Origin: Nosema muscidifuracis
Lineage: Eukaryota > Microsporidia > Nosematidae
Assembly (NCBI GenBank): GCA_028335825.1
Contig: JAIOKI010000018.1
Location: 186,001-250,000 of the forward strand
Reading direction: 5' to 3'
Length of the DNA stretch: 64,000 nucleotides
Positions within the stretch are counted from its first letter, which is position 1. Each line of letters begins with the position of its first letter. A model generated the notes under the pieces. The model had not been told where the DNA came from, did not search any database, and saw nothing but the letters and a program-made list of their open reading frames with translations. Shown here piece after piece: positions 1-14,612 of the stretch. The translations under genes were made by a program, and so were the position numbers.

Positions 1-1500
1 AAATTTGGCTTTTTTCTTATTTCAATCCACATCTTATAATCGGTCTCAATTTTATACTTTTAAATTGCCCAAAACACAGAATATATGTTTTTTCACTGTA
101 TTGGATTTTATTTATGTTGGTTTAATTTTTCATAACACAGTATATGAGCTCATTCTCTTTTATTGTTTTTCTGCATAAGTACAGCATTATTCATAATAAA
201 AAATCTTTCTCATAATCTACTATCTTTAACTTACCTAATGACTTTACAACCTTCTATTGTTTAATAAATTTCTAATTATTTATTCTGTCCATTTTCATTC
301 TTTACTTTTACCTTTTAAATTATTAGTTAAACTTATTGTCAACTTATCATAATCTTTGATGAAGTTTCTAACTATCCTTTTAAACATAAAATATACGTGC
401 TCCAGACACAATATTTAGTTCTTAAATTCTAGTGCTTTACTCGATATAAGTTCTTAGGTGTTATATTTTGAACATTTAAAGTAACTTTCGAAAACTTTAC
501 TTCTCTTCGAAATAATTATATTTTTCCACTATTAACTCTAATATTATATTTTTCAATGATATTTTTCCACTATTAACTATCTTATCACGATATTCTTTCG
601 TTTTTATCCATGTAAATCTTGATACATTTACCTAAGTGTTATTCAAAGATATTCACAATCGTTTGTAAAATATAGAGAAAATTTAAAAATTTTATCACCA
701 TACTATTTCATCAAAAATTATTTTATTGAATTCAAATTCTATTTCGTACTTGTCATCTTCTTCTATCTCAATGCTATAAAACCCTTCCTTTAAATTAATA
801 ACTGTAAAATATGTAGATCTCTCTGTAAATCTAACAATATTCTTTGCATTTATCTTTTGCCGTTAAATAATCAAACGAAATCTAGTTACTCACTAATTAT
901 TGAAGCACTCAGAATTTTTCAATGCATAAATAATGTTTTTTCTTTCTTCTAAGCTTTTATTAAATTTTAAGTATCATTAATTAATTACTAAGGAACACAT
1001 TTACCTTTCTTCACTACTATATGCTCTTATACAATTCAAATCCTAACCATTTTCTTAAGATTTTAAAATATCTTTACCGATTACAGGGAACTTCTTTCGC
1101 TTACTTTCATTTATTATTATATAATCTTTACCGATTACTATAACTACTTAAGCTTTCCTCGTGATTACTCTGCATCATAAACTAGAATTTGCCTTTTCTA
1201 TATATTTAAGATAAAAATTTACTACAATTATAACATCTAAAATTTTTACGCTTCTGTATCCACTAATCTCTCTAGTTACTCTAGTATCTTTTATTTAACC
1301 TAATGTGACTTTCTCATTCATCTTCGTTCTCTATTAATTTTTTCCTATTCTTTAGGAGTATATTAAATAACATTCTTTCAATTTTATCCTCGTTCTTAAT
1401 ATTTTTCCTAATAAACTTTTTTAGAAAAGCTGATCCTTTAAAATATTGATCTCCGACTAATATCTCTCATATGTATACTATATAACAATCTATTACATTA
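1..1500 (-). mobile_element. Ty3/Gypsy LTR-retrotransposon fossil, fragment A
   Basis: Read on the minus strand, about 720-805 gives a block like the start of a Ty3/Gypsy reverse transcriptase (an L-K-E-G-F-Y-S-I-E-I run matching the family's D-L-K-x-G-Y-x-Q-I block). Positions 1-130 give an RNase H-like W-A-I-x-K-F-K stretch. The fragment is cut by the left edge of the window. It is old and broken many times in all frames, and no terminal repeat was found. Family assignment rests on order and motif resemblance only. Confidence 0.5.
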
Positions 1501-1649
1501 TTATAATTTGCTTCTGGCCTACTGATAACATTCTTCGCCATCGACCTGTTATTTCTTGTATTTGTCATATACTTGTTCATCATAACTTTATGGTATAAAT
1601 TATTTATGGAATATAAAATAGTATCTAATAAAAATCGAATTAAAAAAGA

Positions 1650-2250
1650 TAATTAATGATGAAAAATCACTAATAGAGTTTCTATTAAAACACTAATTTT
1701 AAAATTTTTAATTTGCAGTATTTTAGGAACTAATGACCCACAAAAATGTTCAAATGCAGCCAATTACTCAAATAAAGTTTTCTGATCATGCACACCTAAG
1801 CGTAGCATATCTTATTATTTTACTTTTTAAGTAATTCAAATATATTTCAGGTAAATTTGAAGCTACTGCATTGAATGATGTCTCATCAACAATAATAAGA
1901 TATGTGCTTGCTTTTATAATTTAGTTTATGACTTTATTAAACAAATTAATGATGAAAAAAGTATCATAGAGGTAGACTTCTTGCGTATCAAACTTTAGCA
2001 TTTGATATTTAGCAAGAAAATTTTATAACCTTTTAATGATCGATTTCGAAATAAACTGTTTAAGATGATTTTCAAAAAAATTGTATCTGGCTCACAACTG
2101 TTGATGATCATTAATTTTTTTTAATACTATACTAGAACATAAAAAATTAGGGTTTATTAAAATATATTGTTCACGTAATAACTATTTTTGACTGTCTTAT
2201 TTAAATCATATTGTATTTTCTTAACATATCTTCAGCTTTCTAGTTAAATA
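1650..2250 (-). mobile_element. Tc1/mariner-IS630-like transposase relic
   Basis: The minus strand at about 1800-1917 is open for roughly 40 codons and reads Y-L-I-I-V-D-E-T-S-F-N, which resembles the DE block of IS630/Tc1/mariner DDE transposases. The frame breaks upstream, but 1920-2110 continues as plausible basic, helical coding remnant spread over more than one frame. Terminal inverted repeats were not found. The piece lies between two Ty3/Gypsy fragments, so it may be an insertion. The DNA-transposon call is tentative; another DDE family is possible. Confidence 0.33.
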
Positions 2251-2299
2251 ATGTATGAATACTTTAAAAAAAATTCTACTTTTTTTCCTTCAATATATT

Positions 2300-4900
2300 T
2301 ATTGAATACTTGATATTCTATTTCTTCGCTGATCTAACTTTTTTTGGCCTTTTTAAAAGCACTTTGTATAATTTCTTGAATCTACTTGCATATATATTAT
2401 CTGGACTATTTTCTGTCATTCACTAATTTTACAGCCCACATTTTACACCTCCGTGATAACTCGGATTATACTTCCGTTTGATTTATAAATCTTTTGATCA
2501 AATTTACTTTTATTACTGTTTAAATGCTATTTCTCATTGTAATTATAATTCTTCATTTTTTTCAATTACTTTTTTGGTGATTTATATTTGCATTTCTGCA
2601 TTTATCCTCCATTGAAAACTCCTTTCCATTATCTGTAATAATTTCTTCAAGCTTCTTTCCTTGTCTACAATTTTTTTAAAAAAATTCACAATATTTATAG
2701 CCTTTGTATTTTCAGATACTTTATCCCACAGTTTTTTAGTCTGTTAATCTATAGCAACGACTATCAAGACATTCTTTTCTCTAAATACAATCATATTCTA
2801 TCCTATTTTGTTTAAATATCTTGTAATACTTATAAGTTCACTGCTTTCACTATTTTTCATATTGGATTTCTGACGGGGTCCACATCTCTTTATCACCTCA
2901 TAAATATGATCATTCATTTCTGGCTCATAATAAACTGTTGTCCTGTACCCATGGCTTAATTTTACATGACAATAATATTAAATTTTTTTCTTTTATCCTC
3001 TGTGAGAATCTCTTCCTCTATAAAAAAAAACCAAATCTTTCTTTCATAAATTTCGTTTACCTTCTGTTTGTTTAATTCTTACTTTTATCATTCACTTTTT
3101 TCACTTTGTCTGTTGTATAAAATCTATTAAGAATATTCGCCACTATCATTTATTCCGTTTCCCTATAAATAATTTTGAAATCGAATTCTTGTATCTTCTC
3201 TTCCCATCTGTTTACTCTTGCATCATTAAAATCAGGATTATTTATATTTTCTGATAAAGTTTTATAATCTGTTTCTATCTTTAATCTTCCCCTCCGGACT
3301 CATATTCAAACTTCTTTACTGCCCAAAATATGGCATACATTTATTTCTCTAATATTCTATGCCTGACTTCTGTTGGAGTAAACTTTTTAAAGGCCCTTGT
3401 AATGAAACCTATTTCTTTTTATTATTTTTTGTAATAGAACAGTACTATTCTAATTTTTTTGTCATAATTTGTAATATGTAATTTACTCAATATTGCCTTC
3501 ATTTTAAATTCCTCTATTATTATCCTCTGTCTATTTCCATTCAAACTATCTGTTAATTTAATTGTTTTGCAGCATCATTTTATAAAGTCTCCGAATCATA
3601 CTGTTAGATCTAAAATATTCTTACATATGAAACTCCAGATAAAACTATCAATTCTAAAGCCACATTCTTCTTTATTTCGGCCGGCGTAAGGTTCACTATA
3701 TTAGATAAATTGCAATAATTTCATCTATTTTTCACAAAATTATATTTTAATAGGGCTTAGTTTAATATTATCCTTTAATTTTTTCAACGCTTCTTCAAAC
3801 AGCCTATCATGTTCTTGAATACTAGTACTATATATAAAAATGTTGTTTATATAAATCACTACTCCTTTACCTTTTAAATATCTAAATATATTATTTATTA
3901 TCCGTGGTGAGTTTTTATACCACATAATCATTAAATTTCACTTGACTATTTAACCCAAATTCAATATCAAACTTATCTTACTCTCGCACTTCAATGCTAT
4001 AAAATAATCTTTTAAATATACAACAGTAATAAATTTCTCACCTTATCTCGCTGTAATTCCATAACGTATATTTGACAATTGATAATCACCCTTTTCTACT
4101 ATATCGTTAAGCTTTATAAAATTTCTTACCAATATAATGCTTCTATTAAATTTTCTTAACGCTTTAACCGAGGTTCTCTATATAGATGATACCTTCAAAT
4201 ATTTTTCTTCATTTCAAATCTCCCAAATGCTAAATGGTATTCTTAATTAAAGCTTGTGGCACTATCTGTTTATATTAAAAATATTTTCACATCTCAGAGA
4301 ATGCTTTCCATTAAAATGTCTTTGTTTTTTTTAATATAATAATGTAAATTAAGCTTTTTTGATTGTTTCCCGTATTTCCAAATCTCTTTTCTAATTTTAT
4401 TAATTTTATTCTTCCTTTATCAATATTTACATAACAACTTACATATATCATTTTTGAGTCACTATCGCATTTTACATTTACAACTAAGAATCATTTTTAT
4501 TATTATAATCATATCCATCTTAAACTTCCGCGAATAGCATGTTCTTGCCATATTTCCTAGTATATTGAAGTTAAACACCTCAATTCTGTACATCTTTCAT
4601 TTAATCTTTTTCTTCTAATTGATTCTTTTACTGTACTTAATATCTTCTAAGTAAACTCTTGATATTATCTAGCTCTTCCTTTCTCTTCTCTGATTCCTAT
4701 GATCATTTTTCCTTAGCTCTTTCACTTCTTTTCTTTTTTACTCTCTTCTTGAACTCTCAAAAATATCCTTCCTCCATAACTCTTTGTTAGTACTCTCTAT
4801 TTCTAATGCATAGATTAGTATCTCAATGAATTTATTATTCTTTTAGCCTTTAAGTAACAGTCGTCACTTGACAACTCTATTGTTTGTGATACTCTATATT
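2300..4900 (-). mobile_element. Ty3/Gypsy LTR-retrotransposon fossil, fragment B
   Basis: The minus strand carries Ty3/Gypsy pol blocks in the usual order. Reverse transcriptase lies at about 3570-4080, including a 63-codon open stretch at 3740-3931 that holds the block around the RT catalytic core. RNase H-like sequence lies at about 3150-3560 and integrase-like sequence, with an I-T-D-N-G-K-E-F block, at about 2580-2700. Positions 4100-4900 probably hold the decayed protease and gag end. The element is broken many times and is old. No LTR pair could be defined. Confidence 0.62.
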
Positions 4901-6240
4901 AGAGCTTAATATGATAGGATATAATAAAATATAACATACTATGTTTTCTATCATTATTTTTTCTCGGAAAGTGAAGGTTGTAAAAAAGAAATTTACCGAA
5001 AATTTCGAATTATTTTTACAGGGTCTAGGATTTAGTTATAGGATAAAGATAAAAATTAATAGCTATAGTCTTGAATAGATAATTTAGTTTTTGAGAAAAT
5101 AATAAGTATCTTGTTTAAAAAGATTAACATCGAAAAAATTTAAACAAAGAGATGAATCAAATATAAAATATAAGAAAACAAACAAAGCGTTGGTAATAAA
5201 AAACAGAATGAGGGTTTCTTATTCCTAAAAGTCTGTGTGTCTAAAAATAGGTTTGTCAATTTTTGTTAATAAGCAAGCTCTTGTTTTTTAACCCATATAG
5301 GGTTTCATTGTATTTATAATTGTCATATAATATAGTAGAGTTATTAATATTTGAATTAAAATTATTTTCAGAAAATGACTCAACTTTATACAATTTAATA
5401 ATCTGAGTCTCTTTATATATTAAATATATTGACGTCTAGATAAGACAAGAATCTAATAGTCATATTATATTAAATGCTTCAATATATGTGGTTTAGTATG
5501 TTATCTGTATACCATAGCTTTATATGATGAAATCAATATAACACCGTCATTCAAGCTCTATAAGATATATCTTTGAAACAAGAATTCGAGTCCAGCGTTG
5601 ATGATAACGATGATAAAATTATTTTCAACAGAAATCATGTAAAATTTTATTAATAATTACTAGTGAGCACAAAAAGACTTAAAATAAGAGAAGATTATTT
5701 AATTAAGGTATTGACATCAAAGAACTGAAAAAATAATGTAGCTCATGTAGAATATATAATTTCAAAAATAGATGAGTTAGAATAAGAATTGGATATAGTT
5801 GTATATATACTTCGTAGTAAAACTTAAGGATCGATAGGTTAAAAGTATATCTTTTACTTATCTTACTTCTATGCCCTTGTAATATCTAATTAAAAGATTC
5901 AATTTATCATTACAAATAAAACAAATAATTTAAAATCGAACCAATTAAAATATGAGTTAAAAGCTAGAAAGAATTAAAGGCATTTCCGACCAAATATGCA
6001 GTTCTGAATAAGTACAAAGAAAAAGACAAAATTAAAAATATAAACATTAATAAAAAGAATATGGAATAGAAAAATTGGCATCCTATACAAAAAAAATGTG
6101 TGAAATAGTGAAACTACCATGAAAACATCCTTATTAGAATCAACTAAGTAAATTGATTTGAAATAAAAAACATCTTTATTAAATTACTTTATTCGCATTG
6201 TAGATACAATATCTATTATACATGGTATTCATTTTATTTC
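4900..6240. other. A+T-rich sequence without a recognisable gene
   Basis: No convincing reading frame, RNA gene or repeat pair was seen here. It may contain decayed gag or LTR sequence from the neighbouring retroelement fossils, but nothing in it can be matched to a family by eye. Confidence 0.5.
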
Positions 6241-7900
6241 AAAATTTTAGATGATAAAATTGAAAGTGGAAAAAGAAATGAGCATAATTAGATGGATTGG
6301 TAGGTAGATGTTATAGTTATGGTATACTAAGAAATAACAAATATGATTGCTATTACAGATACAATAAAAGAATTTATACTAGTGAGTGCTATAAAATATT
6401 TGATGGAAATAGTTCTAGTAGTAGAGAAGATTATAAAATACCAAGAGATATAAAAAACAGAAAAACCATATAGTAAGTAATAATTTGAAAAAAAAAGAAT
6501 TGAAATTGTGGGTCAAGTGAAGGGATTAGGACTTAAAGAGGTTAAAAATGAATTTGTAATGAGAATGATGAGATTAAATATTGTAGGATAGAAATTTTAA
6601 AATTAAAAAGATCGAAGGAAAAATTAATGAAGGATAACAGTGCATATTTCAAGCTTTTAGAAAGTATACAGAAGAATTTGTTGAAGGATTAGAAAAAATC
6701 ATTACAAGGATTACATTTTCTTGTAGTAATAACATAAAAGCATTGAAAAAGTCACATGAAATTATAAAGTTAGGAAGTAATTTGATTGCATTGAATGATT
6801 TAGGGAGAGATATATGTAAACCAGATAATGATAAACAATTTTATAATGTTTACACAAAGATTTATTTATTAAAGAGAAATTTTATAGTATTGAAAATGAG
6901 GAGAGCGATAAACATAAAACACTTTAGAATTCAACGGAAAAGTTTATCAATAGTATAATTATAGGGTTTAAACTTCGCCGCGGATATTATAGTAATTGCA
7001 AATACTGATTTAAAGATTATATCGTAAATATATATATTCTTTTAAAGACGATTTGAAAATTATTGAAAGTTGTTTTGAACTTTCAATAAATAATGCCGTC
7101 AAAGATAAAGGATAATATAGCATTGAAATTTTTGGAATTAAATGGTTGATTTAAAAATTTTATAAAAAATTATGCGAAGCTGATAATTGAATTAATGAAT
7201 AGTTTAAGAGGGAAAAATAGACGAGGAATACATAAGGAATTTATTGAATTAAAAAGTGTTTTAAAGTTGTCGACGAAATTAATAATATCAGATTATGAGA
7301 TGTAATTTTTGTTACGTATATAAGCAAGTGATGTAATCATAGGTGCACTTCTTATACAATGAGCAACCTAGAAATTTGCACTAACCGAATAAAGATACAA
7401 AAATGCGAAAATAAAACATATTTTTCAATTTTTAGTGGATACAATACTTATCTATGATGAAATGTTTTGTACTCACTTTAAAAAATATGATTTCGACTTA
7501 ATTTTCAACAACTACATTGGAATAAATAATAGATGTATTAATTCTAGTTATAAAGATTTTCAAATCACAATATCTGTTATGCATTATAGTTTTTTCATAA
7601 AAGTTATGGACATCTAAAATTAATCTGTCCTATATATATCTGATTTTGTTAGAGTTGGCAAAAATTTCATATAAAGAATAAAATGAAAAAAATGAGCAAT
7701 TAATATAGTTAATCCTATAAAACTAGACGGAATAAATTTATTTATAATGTTAATTATTATTGATGGAGAAGTTTAAAAACTTCAGACTGATTATTTAATA
7801 TGGTGGATACAAATGTAGTTTAGGTAATGTGATATGTACAAATAGATCATCTGATACTTTGATACATATAATTAAAACTTTGTGAGTCATGAAAGCATAA
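6240..7900 (+). mobile_element. Ty3/Gypsy LTR-retrotransposon fossil, fragment C
   Basis: The plus strand at about 7100-7330 reads as the connection region after reverse transcriptase (F-L-E-L-N-G then F-K-N-F-I-K-N-Y-A, matching the family's F-L-G-L-x-x-Y-Y-R-x-F-I block). It continues into an RNase H start resembling T-D-A-S-x-x-x-I-G-A. The 71-codon open stretch at 6743-6958 lies upstream in the same orientation and is probably part of the same relic. The element is broken many times and old; no LTRs were identified. Confidence 0.5.
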
Positions 7901-8209
7901 TACATACAAATTAATGGAATAAATATAATCACTCACTGATTAATAATAAATACAGGTTTGTGATGCTACGACTGGTGTTTATACCTAGAATTTAGTAGCT
8001 TTAACAATAAAATTAAAGCTGATATAAAAATTTATAAAAGTTTTTTTAAATAAATAAAAACAATATTTTTAACCTTTTCTTGTTAATTTATATTTATAAT
8101 ATGAAGTATTAGAAAAATTTTGAAAAGTTATTAAAGTTCATTAAATTTATTTATAATCATATATTAATTGAAAACATACTTTTTATAGAGTATCAAAATT
8201 GCATGGTAT

Positions 8210-10200
8210 AAATAAGACATTATGGTTACATCATCTGACTTAACCATAGAAAACAGTTCTTTTTATAATTAAATGCTTTAATATTGAGTTTATCAATTTT
8301 TTTGAATAACATTCAATTATTTCCTTTTCAGTTGCATAACATTGTAGAATAAATGCTTTGTAAATATCAGTCTAAATAGTCTTAAATTTATTTTATAACA
8401 TCCAAAACATTCTTAAATGATATATAAAAATATTTGTAATTCCTTTTTTGTTTTCGGTTCTTTGATAAAAAATTTTTTTCTAAATATTTTGGGTTTGATC
8501 TTACGCTTTGAACATTAACTATACATTCTAATACCACAATTTCTGTAAATGAAAATTTTAATTTTTAGATTTTTTTTCATACAATCTTTTTAAATACTTA
8601 CATTTATAATATGATAATGTTCAAATTTATCCTTATCAAAATTAACTATGTCATTTATATATACAAATACATCACTTATATCTTATTAATCTTCGATAAA
8701 ATCTTTTAAAATAATTTAGGTCCTGAATTGATAATGTTTTCTGGGATGTAAGAACTTGTTATAACTCACTTTCTTTGTCAATCTCGGCTTTTTTAATTTC
8801 AATCTTTAAGTCGAGTTGTGGATAGAGTTGGTTTCCTGACACATAAATAGTTTATCATGTAAATTTGGTATTTGATAAATTTCATCTAATATATTTTTCT
8901 ATGATAAACGCGGACTAGAAAAAATTGATTCGCAGCATTTGATGATGTTTTTTAGGAATTTTAATTATTCTCTAAGTCTGTAAAAAATTAATTTAAAGTT
9001 TATAGAAATCAATTTTTTTATTCATTATCATCTTCTCAAAAACTAATCAATCTTACTCGTATTCATCTCTTTTCTAGTACAAATTGATTACATAATTTCG
9101 TACTGTATGCTCATTTTTTAGGTTAAAATTATTTTTCTTATAAAAATTCTGTTTGTGACATAATCATGTTAGGTCATTCTTTTGGTACATATACATTGAC
9201 TAATTTACTATTCAGTAAATTATTTAAATCTAGTTTTACTATAATTGAGGGGTTTGTTGCCTCTTTTGAGTTGTTAGCAAGTTAAATATCAAATGAAAAA
9301 TCTGGTTTTATCTCAGTAGCTATTTTTTATGCTAATAAAATTCTTTGATAAACTTAAATACAATATAATTTACTAGTATTTTAATTAATCTTACTTTTTA
9401 ATTGTATTTTATTGAATTTTACTACTGGTTCTATATATCTTCTGATTTTTGTTTTATAATTATTAAATTTGTTAATCATTCGGTATTATGTTATAGAAAC
9501 AAGTCTTAGTATATGTGATGTTTTCTTATGTAGTGACATTATTTTTCATTACTAAATACGTCAACACATTCTTTAGGTTTTTATCCATTGTCATAGTAAT
9601 TAGAGCAATTGTTATCTCCTCTGTTATCATTTCTCTTTGTTTAAATCTTTGACAATAACATTTTCTATGAATTTCAATATTCGTAAACTTTTTCCATATC
9701 TCTTTTCAATTTTTTTTTACAATTTTAAAAATAATATTATATCAATTCCATTAAAAAGTACTCTGTCATATGCCTATAAAATTACATATTTCTAAGTTCA
9801 TAACATGAGCTATATAGGTTGGTCTTGTTTTTTGATGGTTTTTTAAATTTCTATGATATAGATACAGTTGAATTAGAATGCATTAAAGTATAATTGAGTA
9901 CTTTCTTTACATGATATTCTTGATTATGCTTCTAATATTGTTACAAAAATCGTAAAAAAAATCTTAAAAGTCAGCCTAAAATTAAGCATTAGGTTTCTCA
10001 AGAAAATTAATATTTGCTCTTTAGTTAAACTAATATTTTCTTTCAGAATCTCAATTTGTTAAACAAAATTATAAGTTTTCATTGATTTTTTTTTAAATTA
10101 TATTTTATTTAATTTATCTTTATTTTCACTACAATGTAATCATCTTTGTTATTATTATTTTCATTTATTACTTTATTTTATCATTTCTCTTTGAATTTTA
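8210..10200 (-). mobile_element. Ty3/Gypsy LTR-retrotransposon fossil, fragment D
   Basis: On the minus strand, about 8630-8720 gives a block around the reverse transcriptase catalytic core (V-F-V-Y-I-x-D-I-V-x-F with a downstream F-E-H), typical of Ty3/Gypsy. Positions 8280-8400 resemble the start of RNase H, so gene order is consistent with a minus-strand copy. Positions 9000-10200 are probably its decayed protease and gag end. The relic has many breaks and is old. LTRs were not seen. Confidence 0.5.
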
Positions 10201-10840
10201 AATGAGATATTTTCTAAGAAATGCGGCCATATTAAAGTAAAGTTTTAGTAAACTTTTATTTTATATTTTAGTTTTAAAAAATTATTTATTTATATAATTT
10301 TTTTAAGAAAATAAAAATGTATTTAAAAATTATAACAACATATATGCTGATTTAGGTCGACGATACTAAACTATACGTTATTCAAAATAAATTGTTTATA
10401 GAATATTTATAGACATACATAATATATTAAAGGTATATTATCTGCTTTAAAGATATAGAAAATTGTACTTTAATGAATTTGTTTAAAAAAATCATTGTGA
10501 TATTAATGTAATATATGAAATTATTTATTCAATTTTTATATGAATAAAAAAGAAAAAAATCAGAAATCTAGCACTGGAGCTCGCAAAGACAAAGATTGTC
10601 CACGAGAGACTATCGTATTATTTTACTAAAGTATGATGAATATTAATATAATTTAGAAAAAATATTCTAGAATTATTTTATATAATATATATTACCAAAA
10701 TAAAAGAGAGATGAATTCAGCATCAGGTCAGTATAAAATGAAGCCAAAAACATACGGAAGAAGTGACCACAACACGAAAAAAAATAAACAAACAGTTTAA
10801 TAATTAAAAGACATCTATAGGCATGATTAAATGCAACATA
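10200..10840. other. A+T-rich sequence without a recognisable gene
   Basis: Nothing could be assigned. A slightly G+C-richer patch at 10570-10610 has no open frame or RNA fold that I recognise. Confidence 0.4.
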
Positions 10841-13800
10841 TGAAGATATCTATGCATTGGAATTCTACCTTGTGCAAATGCCTCAAGGATATATGTAAAT
10901 AAAGCAATTAACACTATGTTTATTTAATCTTATAAAGGCAATCATAGTGAAGAATTATTATAGTTCTAGTCGCTTTTATATTTGAAACACTACATTTATG
11001 CTATACGATTTAAATTACTTTTTAGAGTTACTTTAATTGAGAAAATGTTAGACTTTTACTTTTTGATAATCCGTTGATTTGTCTTGTTATTTTTAAGCCA
11101 TTTATTTTTTTCGAAAGGTGAGATAAAGTAAAAAGAAATTTAGCCAAATGTTATTAAAAATAGTGAAATGCATTTGAGAAACCTGAATTGTGTTTAAATA
11201 GAAGAGAAATCGTTATATTGAAAACAAAGAAATAAAATAAAGTGTCTAAAAGAAACCAAGAATGCATTTAAATAACTAGAATGAATTACGAAAAAAATTG
11301 ATTATTAATAGAGAAAAAAATTAAATCGATGAAAAATATACGATTAAGACAACAAATAATGGAAATATAAGAATATGCTCAAAATATCGAATATCACAGA
11401 AAGAACATAATTTAATAAAAACAAGTGTTAAATAATTTCGGAAAGTAATGGTGGAAGAAAGCACAAACTAATATATATCTCGAGTGGTCATAGTTCTAAA
11501 AAGATGGTGTCAGTATATTTAACATTGAGTATGCGTAAAAGATATTAGATTCATTAAATAAATCTAACTTTAAATCTCGAGTCAAGTTATAACCAAGTAA
11601 TATTTAATCAAATTAATAAATTTAAAATTTCGTTTTACGAATAATAGAAATCTTTTGGTGGAAAATGAATTTTGAGCTAGTAAGTATATCTTTTACAAAA
11701 AAAAGAGTAATGAGTAAGTATTTAAATTACATATAATGTGTTCGAGATGATTTTTTTTGTATGTAAGATCTGTTGCTAATAACTAATGATTATATTATAA
11801 GCGAAATTGTTTGATATTGTTTTATAAACAAATATAAAAGATAGTTAGTTGAATAAATATATTATTTGGAAATAAGAATGTTACTGTTAATAGTATAGGT
11901 CTAGATGACAGCTAGTGTACTAAGCCTCAGAAGTAGATTGAATGTAAGCTAACCCTGAGTAAATGCAAACTTATAAAGAAAGAAGTGAATTTTTTAAGCA
12001 TTTATATATAAGAATATAAAATAACATTACCACTAAGTCGTTAAATAAAAATTACAGATTGAATAACACAAAAGTCAAAAAATATGAAATTATCAAATAA
12101 ACTCTATTCGTTTTTTAGTATATTTATATTCAATTATACCGGGAAAAAATACCATTCTACGAGACAATCAAAAGTTAAAAGACGAATAAATTTGTTTGAA
12201 CAAAAGAAGCAAAAAGAGATTTAAATAAAGAATATAGGTATCAGAAAGCGTCAAATTGGCAGCACATAATTTCATATAAAGATTTTACGTCTATTTAGAC
12301 TTATTGAGCATGTACTTGGGAAGAATACTAAATTAAATGGAAAAAATGCGATATAAAGCCTGATTTTGTGCCTCAAAAATTAAACAAATCAGAAATCAAT
12401 TCTATGGCTATCAAGAAAAATTTCTAGTAAAATTATGGATTATTTATACCTATCTTAACGAACGAATTTAATATAAATCTTACCATCGAGTATTATAATA
12501 GTAATTAAAACTTGAAAAAAACAACAAGAAACCTATATTATGTATTTTATTAATGCAAGAATAATTTGTCGAGGCAGTCCACTATTTTTACGCTATTTAG
12601 GAACAATCAGTTTTTTACGCACTAACTAATTATAAATACATGATCACTCTATATATTGTAATTGAGTATTATCAAATATAAATAAATGAAATAATTAATA
12701 AGACGACATTTGATTCTTTTGATAAAACTAAGGCATATGATTACATAAATATCAGGTAAAGCGAACGAAATTTATGATTCACTTGATAAAATAACATTAA
12801 TATGAAAAATTGAATAAAGAAATGGTGTTGACTGAGGAACATTAAAGATAAGATTCTTAATATGCATGCAAAATGTACACATGGCAGAGCCGAAGCGACA
12901 TACGGAATCTTACTGAAAAAAGAAATGAAAATGGTTACATAGTGTACCAAATATTTTATTATGTTTATTCTTCTTGTCAGTTTTAATTTAGACTTTTGTC
13001 ATAATTAATTTCTTCAAAAATTATTTAAATAATTGGTTATATCCTAATAGCTACACTGTAAAAAATATTTTTATAAAATTATTTCTAAATGAGAGACGAT
13101 AAAAGAAGAACAAAGATTCTGGAAAATTATAATAAAATTTATTACCTAGAATTTACACTTAAAAAATTATAAAATATTAATTTTTCATTTTTATTAAACT
13201 AAAAAACGAATTAAACTGTTCATAATGCTATCAGATGATGCACTTAATTTTAGAAAATAAACAATTAGATGACTATATATGGGTTTGATATTGCTCAGGT
13301 AAAAGAATATAGTCGAATATTCGCATTCCTGGCTTTTTGATGATATTCGAAAATCTAAAGAAACTTTTTTATTTATCTATTACTGTCCAAACAAAAGGAA
13401 TAAACAAAAATCATCAGAGAACAGAAACTAATAAAAAGTTCAGTCTTGTGCCTCAATCTAAGAGGGATATATTAAAAGATGTTTATAAGTTGCACGATTT
13501 TTAAAATGACGAAATTTATAAAGATTCAGAAACTAAAATTGTGTATATTAATAAGTTTATTTTTTCAGAAGAAAATATAATGTTGGACGATTCAGATCTT
13601 CGTGCAAGATCTTTGGAATGAATGATAGAAAGAATCTCTAAAAATGTACATTGATAAATATTACTTATAGAAAAAATAGACGGTAAAACATTTAATTAAA
13701 GAATAGATTCTTTTTGTTAACTCATATTATATCTAAATTAGGTACATCATATTCTTTCAAATATGATAAGATTGAATATAAGCATAGTAGTTGAATCACT

Positions 13801-14040
13801 CTTTAAATTTGTCGATCTAAAAAGAGAAATTTATATGCAGAATATTAAATGTACGTAGATACTGCGTAGAATATCTGATAAAAAAGAAGGTTCTTTGAAG
13901 GACTTTTTATTTTGATTTTATATAGAATAGTTGTTACGATATATCAAAAACTTTTAATAAGATGCTAATAAGATAGTAAAAGTTAATAAAATGTTATAAA
14001 ATATATATCAGTTAAAAATAGATATAATTTAATTACCAAG
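10840..14040 (+). mobile_element. Ty3/Gypsy fossil, fragment E (5' part, split by a LINE)
   Basis: The plus strand at about 11940-12060 reads like the end of the reverse transcriptase palm (L-T-L-S-K-C-K-L-I-K-K-E-V-N-F-L). It is followed by a connection region at 12110-12240. About 13440-13560 resembles the spacer before the integrase zinc finger (L-V-P-Q-S-K-R-D-I-L-K-D-V-Y). The integrase core that should follow is found only beyond the LINE, at 17440-17760. The relic has many breaks and no LTR pair was found. Linking it to the distal piece is inference from order and strand. Confidence 0.5.
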
Positions 14041-14612
14041 CCATTAAAGTTTATACTTTTGGTACAGCTAAGCCCAGGCTCTTCTCTTTCATTTGTATTT
14101 CCTCAAATATTCTACAGACACTATTAAGGTCTTCATCTCTTCTGTAGTCAAATGAAATACTCTCCAATGGCTTTTTAAGAATATAAACTGGATGTAAGCT
14201 TCAATCTAAACAGATATATCTAGTCTTTTCTGTGGCTATCATAAAAATTGATACTACGCCATTCAATTTGAATACATACGGCACAATAACCGTTTTATAC
14301 CCTTACATTTGTGTTAATTCATTTGTAAGGAGATCAAACTTTCTCAATTTTTCGGTTTTGACCTGATGTAATTTTTAACTGGATGTAATGCCTTCTTCTA
14401 CTATTAATATTTTTTTCTTTCCTCTTATCTATAACAATAATATCTGACCTGTTATGTTTCATTTTAATATCTGTTTTAATTGTTGTGTGTCGACCCTAAT
14501 CTATATGTCTTTATTAGAAATCGTTTCTTGAACTGAGTGATTTCGTAATTTCTTCCTTGTTTTTATGTCATATTTATTACAAAGCAATAGATGAATACAT
14601 TTTAGGACCTCA

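Noticed and set aside
5570-5610. TTCGAGTCC-like stretch resembling a tRNA T arm
   Set aside because: No acceptor, D or anticodon stems can be drawn around it.
10840-10910. Possible Ty1/Copia reverse transcriptase (V-Q-M-P-Q-G-Y)
   Set aside because: A single short match; neighbouring blocks at 11940-12240 are Ty3/Gypsy-like.
12741-12950. 69-codon minus-strand hydrophobic frame
   Set aside because: Antisense to a plus-strand Ty3/Gypsy fossil; not supported.
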